Notes under the pieces: model-generated
What the model saw: the letters and a program-made list of their open reading frames with translations, nothing else
Databases searched by the model: none
Told to the model about the DNA's origin: nothing
Translations under genes and position numbers: made by a program
Shown: positions 4,872 to 10,371 of the stretch, piece after piece
Numbering within the stretch: the first letter of the stretch is position 1
Layout: the number at the start of each line of letters is the position of its first letter
From: Candidatus Woesearchaeota archaeon
Lineage (GTDB): Archaea; Nanobdellota; Nanobdellia; Woesearchaeales; GW2011-AR9
NCBI GenBank assembly: GCA_016188105.1
Contig: JACPIL010000022.1
Coordinates: 1 to 10,371, forward strand
Direction of reading: 5' to 3'
DNA length: 10,371 nt

Positions 4872-5690
4872 ATGAAAGAAACAATAGAAAAAAAATTAGG
4901 ACCTAGAGGTGTAGCAATGGATTTACAATTAAGCCCACAACCCTACAAATTTTTTGGAGAGGGCAGAGTTGTTGATCTGATGCCTACACTGATAAAAGCA
5001 GGATATGTTCCAGCCGGTGTTTCTGTTCTTATTGACCGACGTCAATCTGCGCCAGAAGAAGTTCGACAGAATTTCAAGACTTCTTGCTTCTGGACGGGAG
5101 ACAGCTTCGTTAAGGATGAAAAAGGCGGAATATTACTTACTGTAGATTCGCCTCTGCTAAAACAGTTTAGCCGAGAAACTCCGGTAGACTATACAGGCGC
5201 TTTGAAATTAGAACAGAGACAATGGGAAGAATTGAAAGCAGATAAGGAACGCTCATTATACTTAAAGCCTGCAGAAGCCAAAGCGGCTTTTGGAAAAGGA
5301 TATGTAAAAAAAGAAGGAAAGTTTGTTCCCGAAAATAAAGCTGTTGCCAAGGCATGGGATCATTTGAGCAGAGGAAAAGATCTTCAAACCTACACCCAGA
5401 TAGTGAGTGAAGATTCAAAGAGAAACAAAGTTATGGAATTAGAATTTCACCTGGACACACCAAGTCCTCCTGTTTTGCGGTCTATCGAGCTTGGTAAGTT
5501 TGGCTACGGTTCTAATATCCATTGTTCCCGTGAGTTTGGTGATGAGTATGCCCGTTTCGTCGGTGTAGCGCCAGAGGCTTTCGTTCCAAGATCAGAAACT
5601 GAAGTTGTTCTGGATGAGTTTAAGATGAATCTAGCAGAACTGCGAAAGGCACTCGAACTTTATAGAGCTGTTGAGCGCTTAAAATTATAA
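4872..5690 (+). CDS. Unrecognised soluble protein, orphan gene
   Basis: I do not recognise this 272-residue protein. It has no signal peptide or membrane segments and looks globular and mixed alpha/beta. Notable stretches are L35-V49 (a helix and strand ending near G49-V50), a Trp-Thr-Gly turn (W74-T-G-D77), a charged central helix (about 112-145, rich in K, E and A), a segment with G208-K-F-G-Y-G-S-N-I-H-C (about 208-218), and a C-terminal amphipathic helix from about 250. No catalytic signature is recognisable. The gene is single: divergent from the Lrp regulator, convergent with an MFS gene, with its own strong SD and a T-run terminator. The palindrome in its leader suggests it is regulated, perhaps by the adjacent Lrp. 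It could be an archaeal-lineage-specific enzyme or stress protein; nothing in the sequence decides this. Confidence 0.8.
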   Translation: MKETIEKKLGPRGVAMDLQLSPQPYKFFGEGRVVDLMPTLIKAGYVPAGVSVLIDRRQSAPEEVRQNFKTSCFWTGDSFVKDEKGGILLTVDSPLLKQFSRETPVDYTGALKLEQRQWEELKADKERSLYLKPAEAKAAFGKGYVKKEGKFVPENKAVAKAWDHLSRGKDLQTYTQIVSEDSKRNKVMELEFHLDTPSPPVLRSIELGKFGYGSNIHCSREFGDEYARFVGVAPEAFVPRSETEVVLDEFKMNLAELRKALELYRAVERLKL

Positions 5691-5694
5691 ATAA

Positions 5695-5711
5695 TTTTTT
5701 TTCTTTTTTTT
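5695..5711 (+). terminator. T-rich archaeal terminator
   Basis: Two runs of eight T separated by one C (5695-5702 and 5704-5711) begin a few bases after the TAA of the gene at 4872. Archaeal RNA polymerase terminates efficiently at such T-runs without a hairpin. It is the clearest terminator in the window. Confidence 0.75.
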
Positions 5712-5721
5712 AATTGATTAT

Positions 5722-5753
5722 TTAACTTCTCCGCTTTGGTCAGGAGAGTTTAA
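5722..5753. repeat. Imperfect inverted repeat between convergent genes
   Basis: TTAACTTCTCC (5722-5732) and GGAGAGTTTAA (5743-5753) can pair with a bulge or mismatch around a 10-nt loop. It lies between the T-run terminator of the plus-strand gene and the stop of the minus-strand MFS gene. It may help end the MFS transcript or protect its 3' end. No T-run follows it on the minus strand. Confidence 0.4.
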
Positions 5754-5759
5754 CTGCAT

Positions 5760-6950
5760 TTAATCTTTAATCTTCTGGTACAACCAAATAGCAACAACAC
5801 CAAACAAACTGCCAAAAGCCAACACTTTCTGCGGGCCAAATAAGTCTAAGAACACACCTGCAACAAGAGAAGATAAGGACACAACTAACATTGTAAACAT
5901 GCTTTTGGAGGAAACAACCGTAGCTCTTATTTTAGTTGGAATAAATTTGTGGAAATAGGTTTGAAGTAGGGGATCGGTCGCAGACCAAAGGCCAAGACCC
6001 ATTGCAAACACAAAAGCTGCCAATAAAAAGAACGGAGGAAAGATAAAAAGTAATAAGAAAAATAATATCATCCTCACAAAGACAAGAATAGAAATAGCAT
6101 TTTTTGGTTTAATGTTTACAAATAATCCTGATAAGAAAGGCATAATCACAGCCAAAGCAGCTGCAGCAGAATACATGTATCCCAATTGGTGTTCTGCCAT
6201 CCCTAAATCAACTAAAAACGGTTGCCAGCCGTTATCGCCAATAGTCATTAATTGAGTACATAAGCCAGCAAGAACGAGTAAGAAAACAATTTTATGGGTT
6301 ATGGTAAATTGTAAACCTTTCTTACTATACAGCCAGGTCTGTTTTGCTGATTCTATTATTGTAATCTTTTTTGGCTTGTAATGTTCTTCCCCAAAAAACA
6401 TTAATAAAAGCGCATTGAGCAGAAAACCAAATCCAAATACAAACCAGAGAATTTTTATCGAGTATGCTTTAACCAGCAAAGCACCTATAAACGGAGCAAA
6501 AATAGCGCCGAAGGCAACAAAACTTCCACTTTTAACAAAAAAATGGTGCTGCAAATCTTTCCTTTTGAATTTATGGAGATTGTCAATCACCCAGGCTTCT
6601 TCTGCACCACTGGCAAAAGCCATTCCCAGACCTGCTAAAATCCAAAGCAGCAATAATAGATAGAAATTAGATACCAATGGAATTAACATTACAGCGACAG
6701 CAGTGATAAAAAATCCTACAATAACAGAATACTTTCTGCTGAAACTATCAGCAAATGCGCCAGTAGGGATTTCAGATAAGAACATACTAATACCAAATGC
6801 AGAAGTAAGAATGGCGATTTGAAAGAAGGAAAAACCTACATTTCTGAAGTAAAGGATCATGAAAGGAATTATCATCGTAGATAATCCGTAAATCAAATAA
6901 TATGCGTAAAAAGGCCACAATAATTTCAATTCATCTTTTTTGAATAACAT
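5760..6950 (-). CDS. MFS permease (paralogue 2)
   Basis: This 396-residue protein has about 12 membrane-spanning segments and the same layout as the other two MFS proteins here. The segment 2-3 loop reads E60-I-P-T-G64, then D68-S-F-S-R-K-Y-S75. The Gly of the usual D-x-x-G-R is replaced by Ser, so motif A is partly degraded. Segment 4 carries A113-S-G-A-E-E-A. The start M-L-F-K-K-D-E-L aligns with M-F-K-K-G-E-W of paralogue 3, which supports the ATG at 6950. A TATA box 28 nt upstream points to a leaderless mRNA. Transported substrate is unknown. The gene follows the unrecognised 235-residue gene on the same strand with a 90-nt gap and its own promoter, so co-transcription is possible but not required. 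Confidence 0.92.
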   Translation of the reverse strand: MLFKKDELKLLWPFYAYYLIYGLSTMIIPFMILYFRNVGFSFFQIAILTSAFGISMFLSEIPTGAFADSFSRKYSVIVGFFITAVAVMLIPLVSNFYLLLLLWILAGLGMAFASGAEEAWVIDNLHKFKRKDLQHHFFVKSGSFVAFGAIFAPFIGALLVKAYSIKILWFVFGFGFLLNALLLMFFGEEHYKPKKITIIESAKQTWLYSKKGLQFTITHKIVFLLVLAGLCTQLMTIGDNGWQPFLVDLGMAEHQLGYMYSAAAALAVIMPFLSGLFVNIKPKNAISILVFVRMILFFLLLFIFPPFFLLAAFVFAMGLGLWSATDPLLQTYFHKFIPTKIRATVVSSKSMFTMLVVSLSSLVAGVFLDLFGPQKVLAFGSLFGVVAIWLYQKIKD

Positions 6951-6970
6951 CTACACAGAAAGAATATTTT

Positions 6971-6984
6971 GCTTTTATTAAAGC
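6971..6984 (-). promoter_or_regulatory. Promoter of MFS paralogue 2
   Basis: On the minus strand TTTAATAA (6982-6975) is centred 28 nt before the ATG at 6950, the expected spacing for a leaderless archaeal transcript. The box sits inside a small inverted repeat, GCTTT-TATT-AAAGC (6971-6984). Confidence 0.55.
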
Positions 6985-7040
6985 TATTGGAGCTAGTAAG
7001 TTAGAAACTAGTTTAGAGAAACGTACTACTATTCAAAAGC

Positions 7041-7748
7041 TTACAGAATTCTATCTATTTCTTTGGTATGTATTTTATCCTTAATCCTCAAATAGAATAA
7101 TTTCTTCCCTTTTAGATGATCTTCATATTTCTCTAATCCATATCTCTGTACAACACGTTTAAAGTGTTCAAATCTACCAAAAGGTGATTTCCAGTATTTA
7201 TCACCTTTCTTACCTAACTTATTTTGGAACAGTGCAGTTTCAAAGGATTTTGATGAACCTTTCACCAAGAGGGTTTTGTTGGTAAATTGTGATTTCCTTT
7301 TTGCCCAAAGATTCAGCTTCTTCACAAGATTCATTTCAGTAGATGATAGTTTTGGTTTTCGTTCAAGAATATCATGAGTGATTTTCTTAATGGTTTGAGT
7401 CAAGGCTCCTCCATTATGTTTTCGATAGTAATGTGTTTCTCGATAATGTGGTGTAAAATCGACCAAAGGTGAATCGATATCTTCGGTGCTGACCATAATG
7501 ATATATTTTCCAGTTACCTTATTTTTGAGGCCCCAATCCTGCTCATGAATAAATCCCTGCTTTTCTAATTTCAAAACTAATTGGAATAATTTCTTTATTT
7601 CAGGGATCATTTTCTGATAGGGATCTTTCTGGGGATTCAAACCATTTTTTCGTATATCAGAAAGATATTCAGAAGAGACCACCCGATACAAATTTCGGTC
7701 AATATATTTCTTCCAAAAGCGGTAGAGTTCAGCTTCATTCATTATCAT
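7041..7748 (-). CDS. Unrecognised basic protein, possible ADP-ribosyltransferase-like fold
   Basis: This 235-residue, Lys-rich protein has no signal peptide or membrane segment. The N-terminal stretch N19-L-Y-R-V-V-S-S, with a helix and then K34-N-G-L-N-P, resembles the L-Y-R-x-[TS] strand followed by a helix and I-x-x-x-G-L-x-P found in ADP-ribosyltransferase-like (ART/RNA 2'-phosphotransferase-type) folds. Later segments include Y82-I-I-M-V-S, H106-Y-Y-R-K-H-N-G-G (106-114) and a final strand and helix (about 216-235). I cannot place a full catalytic triad, so the fold assignment is a weak inference. Two starts are possible: ATG at 7748, or ATG at 7742 (Met3). The TATA box at 7773-7766 is 28 nt from the latter and only 22 nt from the former, so I favour 7742 as the real start. 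It lies between two MFS genes and shares a 79-nt promoter region with paralogue 3. Confidence 0.75.
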   Translation of the reverse strand: MIMNEAELYRFWKKYIDRNLYRVVSSEYLSDIRKNGLNPQKDPYQKMIPEIKKLFQLVLKLEKQGFIHEQDWGLKNKVTGKYIIMVSTEDIDSPLVDFTPHYRETHYYRKHNGGALTQTIKKITHDILERKPKLSSTEMNLVKKLNLWAKRKSQFTNKTLLVKGSSKSFETALFQNKLGKKGDKYWKSPFGRFEHFKRVVQRYGLEKYEDHLKGKKLFYLRIKDKIHTKEIDRIL

Positions 7749-7773
7749 AAATGATACTTTTTGTGTTAATAAA
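7743..7773 (-). promoter_or_regulatory. Promoter and start-site palindrome of the 235-residue gene
   Basis: On the minus strand TTTATTAA (7773-7766) is the likely TATA box. A 14-bp palindrome, TATCATAAATGATA (7743-7756), overlaps the upstream ATG. Both could be chance in AT-rich sequence. The spacing favours transcription starting at about the Met3 codon. Confidence 0.4.
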
Positions 7774-7792
7774 GTTATCTTGCTCAGATACG

Positions 7793-7800
7793 TTTATATT
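7793..7800 (+). promoter_or_regulatory. TATA box of MFS paralogue 3
   Basis: TTTATATT at 7793-7800 is centred about 31 nt before the ATG at 7828. Transcription starting near 7822 would leave a leader of only about 5 nt, or 11 nt if the second ATG at 7834 is used. No Shine-Dalgarno is present. Confidence 0.55.
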
Positions 7801-7827
7801 CCAAGAAAAAATCTTATTCCAACATAG

Positions 7828-9090
7828 ATGGTAATGTTCAAAAAAGGGGAATGGAAGCTCTTTGGAGCATTGTATAGCTCTTTATTTCTGGGCATGGCTA
7901 TGCCGAACATCTATGTTGTTCAGGCTCTGTTCTTTTTATCGCGAGGCATCTCCCTTACTGAATTAGGAATTGGATTTGCTATCATTAAGCTTTTTAGACT
8001 CATTTCAGAAGTTCCAACCGGCGCAATAGCAGACTTATACGGTAAAAAAGTATCTATTCAGATTCAATTATTTTTTTATAGTATTTGCTCTTTTCTGTTT
8101 CTGTTTGTAACTCGAGGTTGGCATATGTACCTTTTATTTGCTGTAGAAGGTGTTGCTGGAGCATTTGCCTCCGGTGCATATGAAGCTCTTCCTTATGAAA
8201 TTGCTAAGAAGGCTAAAAGAACTGATTTAATAAACGAATATGCGGGAAAAGGAAGCTTTCTACGAGAAGTTGCCCATTTTATTAGTTATTTTGGTGCAGT
8301 TGCATTTCTATTCTTAGTTGGCGGAGAAACTGTTTATACTCTTCTGGGCATCTCATTTAAGGGACTTGATCTGCTCTGGATTCCAACCTCACTAGGATTT
8401 TTAATTGCCTTTGTATTGATGTTTAAAGTAAAAGAAGAAGTTGTTCCTAGAAAAGTAAATCTGAAACAAGATTTTATTGACACCTATAGGGTTTCTGTAG
8501 AGGGATTGAAATATGCGAAAAGCCATCCAGTGATTAGTAAATTATTTGCAGCAAGTTTTTTCTTTGCTATCAGTTTCTTTCTCTTTGATCATCACGTTCA
8601 TCAACCATTTTTACAGGACTTAGGATTTAACGCTGAAAGTATTGCTTTGCTTACAGCCTTAGCCTCTCTGGTGGGAGCAGGACTCAGCCTCATTCCAAAG
8701 TCCATTGAAAAGAGATTCAAGACGGAGAAGCATTTTCTGGAATTCACGGTTATTTTACAATTGATTCTCTTAGCTGGGTTATTCTTCTTCAATAAAATAT
8801 TTGCATTTGGCGTACTCTTCTTTTTCATTTATTATAATATTCATAGAAGCTTTAGAGAACCTATCTTTGGTCCGTTCAAGCAATTGTTTATGAAAGATGA
8901 GATTAGGGCAACCATCGGCTCAGTAGAAAGTTTGATTATCAGCATTGGCGGAATTATTTTCCTTCCCTTAGCAGGATACTTAGTAGATACTTATGGGGCT
9001 ATTAATACAACGTTATCAGCCTTCATACCTTTAGCGCTGGGATTGATAGTATTGTATACCATCAAGATGAATGGAAGAGTGAATCATTAG
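7828..9090 (+). CDS. MFS permease (paralogue 3)
   Basis: This 420-residue transporter has about 12 membrane segments and is the longest of the three paralogues; the extra length lies mainly in the loop around residues 165-185 between segments 5 and 6. The segment 2-3 loop has E61-V-P-T-G65 then D69-L-Y-G-K-K-V-S76, a motif A with Lys in place of the usual Arg. Segment 4 carries A114-S-G-A-Y-E-A. Two in-frame ATGs, 7828 and 7834, lie at the start. Paralogue 2 begins M-L-F-K-K, matching M3-F-K-K here, so 7834 is an equally good start. It is divergent from the 235-residue gene and ends 16 nt from the convergent lipoprotein gene, leaving almost no terminator space. Substrate unknown. Confidence 0.92.
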   Translation: MVMFKKGEWKLFGALYSSLFLGMAMPNIYVVQALFFLSRGISLTELGIGFAIIKLFRLISEVPTGAIADLYGKKVSIQIQLFFYSICSFLFLFVTRGWHMYLLFAVEGVAGAFASGAYEALPYEIAKKAKRTDLINEYAGKGSFLREVAHFISYFGAVAFLFLVGGETVYTLLGISFKGLDLLWIPTSLGFLIAFVLMFKVKEEVVPRKVNLKQDFIDTYRVSVEGLKYAKSHPVISKLFAASFFFAISFFLFDHHVHQPFLQDLGFNAESIALLTALASLVGAGLSLIPKSIEKRFKTEKHFLEFTVILQLILLAGLFFFNKIFAFGVLFFFIYYNIHRSFREPIFGPFKQLFMKDEIRATIGSVESLIISIGGIIFLPLAGYLVDTYGAINTTLSAFIPLALGLIVLYTIKMNGRVNH

Positions 9091-9106
9091 AATAATTATG
9101 TTACAA

Positions 9107-9571
9107 CTATCTCAAACAATTCCCTAAATTAGCAGCTCTATATCCTTCTAATTGAAAGTCTGCAAAATCAAATATTTTCTCAAACTTTTCAGGACCATAA
9201 TGTAGTTTATTTCTCAGATAGATCATTGAATGGCAATCTGCCTGCATTTCCATCAGCATTTTCTCTCCTTTTGTAGAAAAATACGGTTTCTTTTTGACGT
9301 GCTTTAATCGAAAATGAGCCACTTCATGCTGGAAGAAGAAAGTCTGCATCTCTTGCGGCATAGAGCTAAACCATTCTGGATTGTAAAAGACAAAGGGGGT
9401 TTCATCAATATATTTGGCCACTGCGCCGTGTTCTCCGGTTTTGTGATGATTTTCAGGATCAGCCCAGAATCTCACTTCTTGGCCATAACGGTCATATTGG
9501 GTTGTTTGAGGAGGTATAACAGAATGGCAGCCAGCTAACAATAATGAAATTCCAACTACACTACTTCTCAC
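9107..9571 (-). CDS. Predicted lipoprotein zinc metallopeptidase, coupled to kae1
   Basis: The 154-residue protein begins with a short lipoprotein signal: R2, a hydrophobic core (V5-L12) and the lipobox L12-A-G-C15, so C15 should be lipidated and the mature protein anchored outside the cytoplasmic membrane. HEVAH at 82-86 is a zinc-peptidase motif. E109 or D112 in E-M-Q-A-D-C (109-113), 23-26 residues after the HExxH, is a plausible third ligand, similar to E-x-x-A-D segments of M48-like and M78-like peptidases. The start is a GTG at 9571: an in-frame TGA at 9575-9577 excludes anything further upstream, and starting at the next Met would lose the signal. The GTG overlaps the kae1 stop (GTGA, 9568-9571), and GGAGAG at 9587-9582 lies inside kae1 as the ribosome site, so the two are coupled. 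Family name and substrate are unknown. Confidence 0.8.
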   Translation of the reverse strand: MRSSVVGISLLLAGCHSVIPPQTTQYDRYGQEVRFWADPENHHKTGEHGAVAKYIDETPFVFYNPEWFSSMPQEMQTFFFQHEVAHFRLKHVKKKPYFSTKGEKMLMEMQADCHSMIYLRNKLHYGPEKFEKIFDFADFQLEGYRAANLGNCLR

Positions 9572-10371
9572 ACTTCATCAGCTCTCCATTCACAATTCAC
9601 TTTTATGTCGCCATAACTATCTTTTCTTAAAAATCCTTCCCAGGCGATCATCGCGCCCTGATCTCCTGCTAAATCCATAGGTACTTTGTAGAATTTTGCG
9701 CCACGTTCTTTGCACATCAATTCCAGCATTTCACAGAAGCGTTTATTGGCACCAACTCCGCCGACTAACAATAATTCTTTTTTGCCGCTGTGCGCTAAGG
9801 CTCGTTCTGCTACTTCTGCGCACATGGCAAAAGCAGTTTCTTGTAATGAAAAACACAAGTCTTCTTTGGAAGCTTGCTTTCGTTCAAATAATTGCTGTGC
9901 TTTGGTCAGCAAACCAGAGAAAGAAGTGTCCATACCTTTGACAGTGTAGGCTAATTCAACATATTTACCTTTCTTGGCTACTTCTTCCATTTTAGGTCCA
10001 GCTGGAAACCCTAACTCCAAGATTCGACCGAATTTATCTAACATATTCCCTAACCCAATATCCAGGGTCTCGCCCAGGACATGATATTTTCCTTCTCCTT
10101 TCTTTTTCTGCTCTTGGATAATGATCTGCGTATTCACGCCGGAAACATAGAGATAGACCGGGTCTTTCAATTTATTCCACAGTTTGCCGATGGAAAGATG
10201 ACTGCAACAATGATTTACTCCCGTGAGCTTCTTGTTATGCTTCTCTGCCCACTCCTTGACAATGTTATATCCTCTCCAGAGAACCGGATCTAGCCCCGGA
10301 CCGGCAGAATAGGCGATCAGATCGATATCTTTCCATTCTACTTTGGCTGTCTTGAAAGCTTCCTTAAGAAT
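9568..10371 (-). CDS. kae1: Kae1/TsaD-family tRNA threonylcarbamoyl-adenosine synthase subunit (5' end outside window)
   Basis: The last 267 codons of Kae1 are present, and about 60 N-terminal residues lie beyond the right edge. Kae1 transfers the threonylcarbamoyl group to A37 of ANN-decoding tRNAs as the catalytic subunit of the archaeal KEOPS complex (with Bud32, Cgi121 and Pcc1). Visible family features include A-G-P-G-L near the start of the window part, the metal ligands H-C-C-S-H (10198-10212), V-S-G-V-N-T (10129-10146), G-E-T-L-D-I, Y-T-V-K-G-M-D-x-x-F-S-G-L-L, G-G-V-G-A-N, and the C-terminal G-D-Q-G-A-M-I-A-W whose Asp (9661-9663) is the third metal ligand. It ends W-R-A-D-E-V, as family members do, and is not fused to Bud32. 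Several normally invariant positions differ: SGGNT is SGVNT, GPGLxPxLR reads GPGLDPVLW, and GDNGAM is GDQGAM. The gene probably remains active because the metal site is intact. The TTG at 10170 is not its start. Confidence 0.95.
   Translation of the reverse strand: MLKEAFKTAKVEWKDIDLIAYSAGPGLDPVLWRGYNIVKEWAEKHNKKLTGVNHCCSHLSIGKLWNKLKDPVYLYVSGVNTQIIIQEQKKKGEGKYHVLGETLDIGLGNMLDKFGRILELGFPAGPKMEEVAKKGKYVELAYTVKGMDTSFSGLLTKAQQLFERKQASKEDLCFSLQETAFAMCAEVAERALAHSGKKELLLVGGVGANKRFCEMLELMCKERGAKFYKVPMDLAGDQGAMIAWEGFLRKDSYGDIKVNCEWRADEV

Noticed and set aside
5722..5753. Intrinsic hairpin terminator for MFS paralogue 2
   Set aside because: The repeat is imperfect and on the minus strand is followed by A-rich rather than T-rich sequence, so it does not have terminator form. 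It is listed only as a repeat.
6992..7010. Inverted repeat CTAGT...ACTAG in the 90-nt gap upstream of MFS paralogue 2
   Set aside because: Arms are only 5 bp and AT-rich, which is expected by chance in this sequence.
9314..9949. Plus-strand open frames across the lipoprotein and kae1 genes
   Set aside because: They are antisense to genes with recognised motifs, and no promoter or ribosome site precedes them.
10081..10293. Plus-strand open frame antisense to kae1
   Set aside because: The minus strand here encodes an unmistakable Kae1 sequence through to the window edge.

Overview
The window looks like a piece of an archaeal chromosome, probably from a small-genome DPANN lineage (Woesearchaeota-like; this is inference). 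The evidence is an archaeal/eukaryal-type Kae1 tRNA-modification gene, a two-module Lrp/AsnC regulator, and TATA boxes placed about 27-30 nt before start codons, as expected for leaderless archaeal mRNAs. Where Shine-Dalgarno sequences occur, they are in front of internal operon genes or of the orphan gene at 4872. I saw no rRNA, tRNA, CRISPR array, transposase or integrase.

Region 1 (129-2371, plus strand) is a compact operon of unrecognised function. It holds a 46-residue ribbon-helix-helix (RHH) DNA-binding protein, an acidic 187-residue protein with a CxxC pair, an apparently frameshifted helix-turn-helix (HTH) protein built on a duplicated helical repeat, and a 321-residue HExxH metallopeptidase-like protein. 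The first three are joined by 4-nt ATGA overlaps or by a shared reading continuity. The promoter carries a perfect 12-bp palindrome and 10-bp direct repeats that suit RHH autoregulation. Just downstream, an 18-codon relic matches the start of an M16 (insulinase/pitrilysin) peptidase and stops abruptly, so it marks a recombination breakpoint.

Region 2 (2456-9090) is a transporter-rich stretch. Three paralogous MFS permeases (2456-3646 minus, 5760-6950 minus, 7828-9090 plus) share an E-[VI]-P-T-G motif and an A-S-G-x-x-E-A motif. They are interspersed with a tandem (HTH-RAM)x2 Lrp regulator (3756-4727 minus), an unrecognised 272-residue gene with a strong SD and a 15-bp palindrome in its leader (4872-5690 plus), and an unrecognised 235-residue basic protein (7041-7748 minus). 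Most of these genes have their own promoter, so this is a cluster rather than one operon. The Lrp protein is the obvious candidate local regulator.

Region 3 (9107-10371, minus strand) is the 3' part of kae1 (threonylcarbamoyl-adenosine synthesis on tRNA), running off the right edge. It is translationally coupled by a GTGA overlap to a small predicted lipoprotein with an HEVAH zinc-peptidase motif. The Kae1 copy keeps its metal ligands but differs from the family at several normally conserved positions.

Stretches without a gene are all shorter than 150 bases. They hold the promoters, palindromes, the M16 relic and one T-rich terminator listed below.
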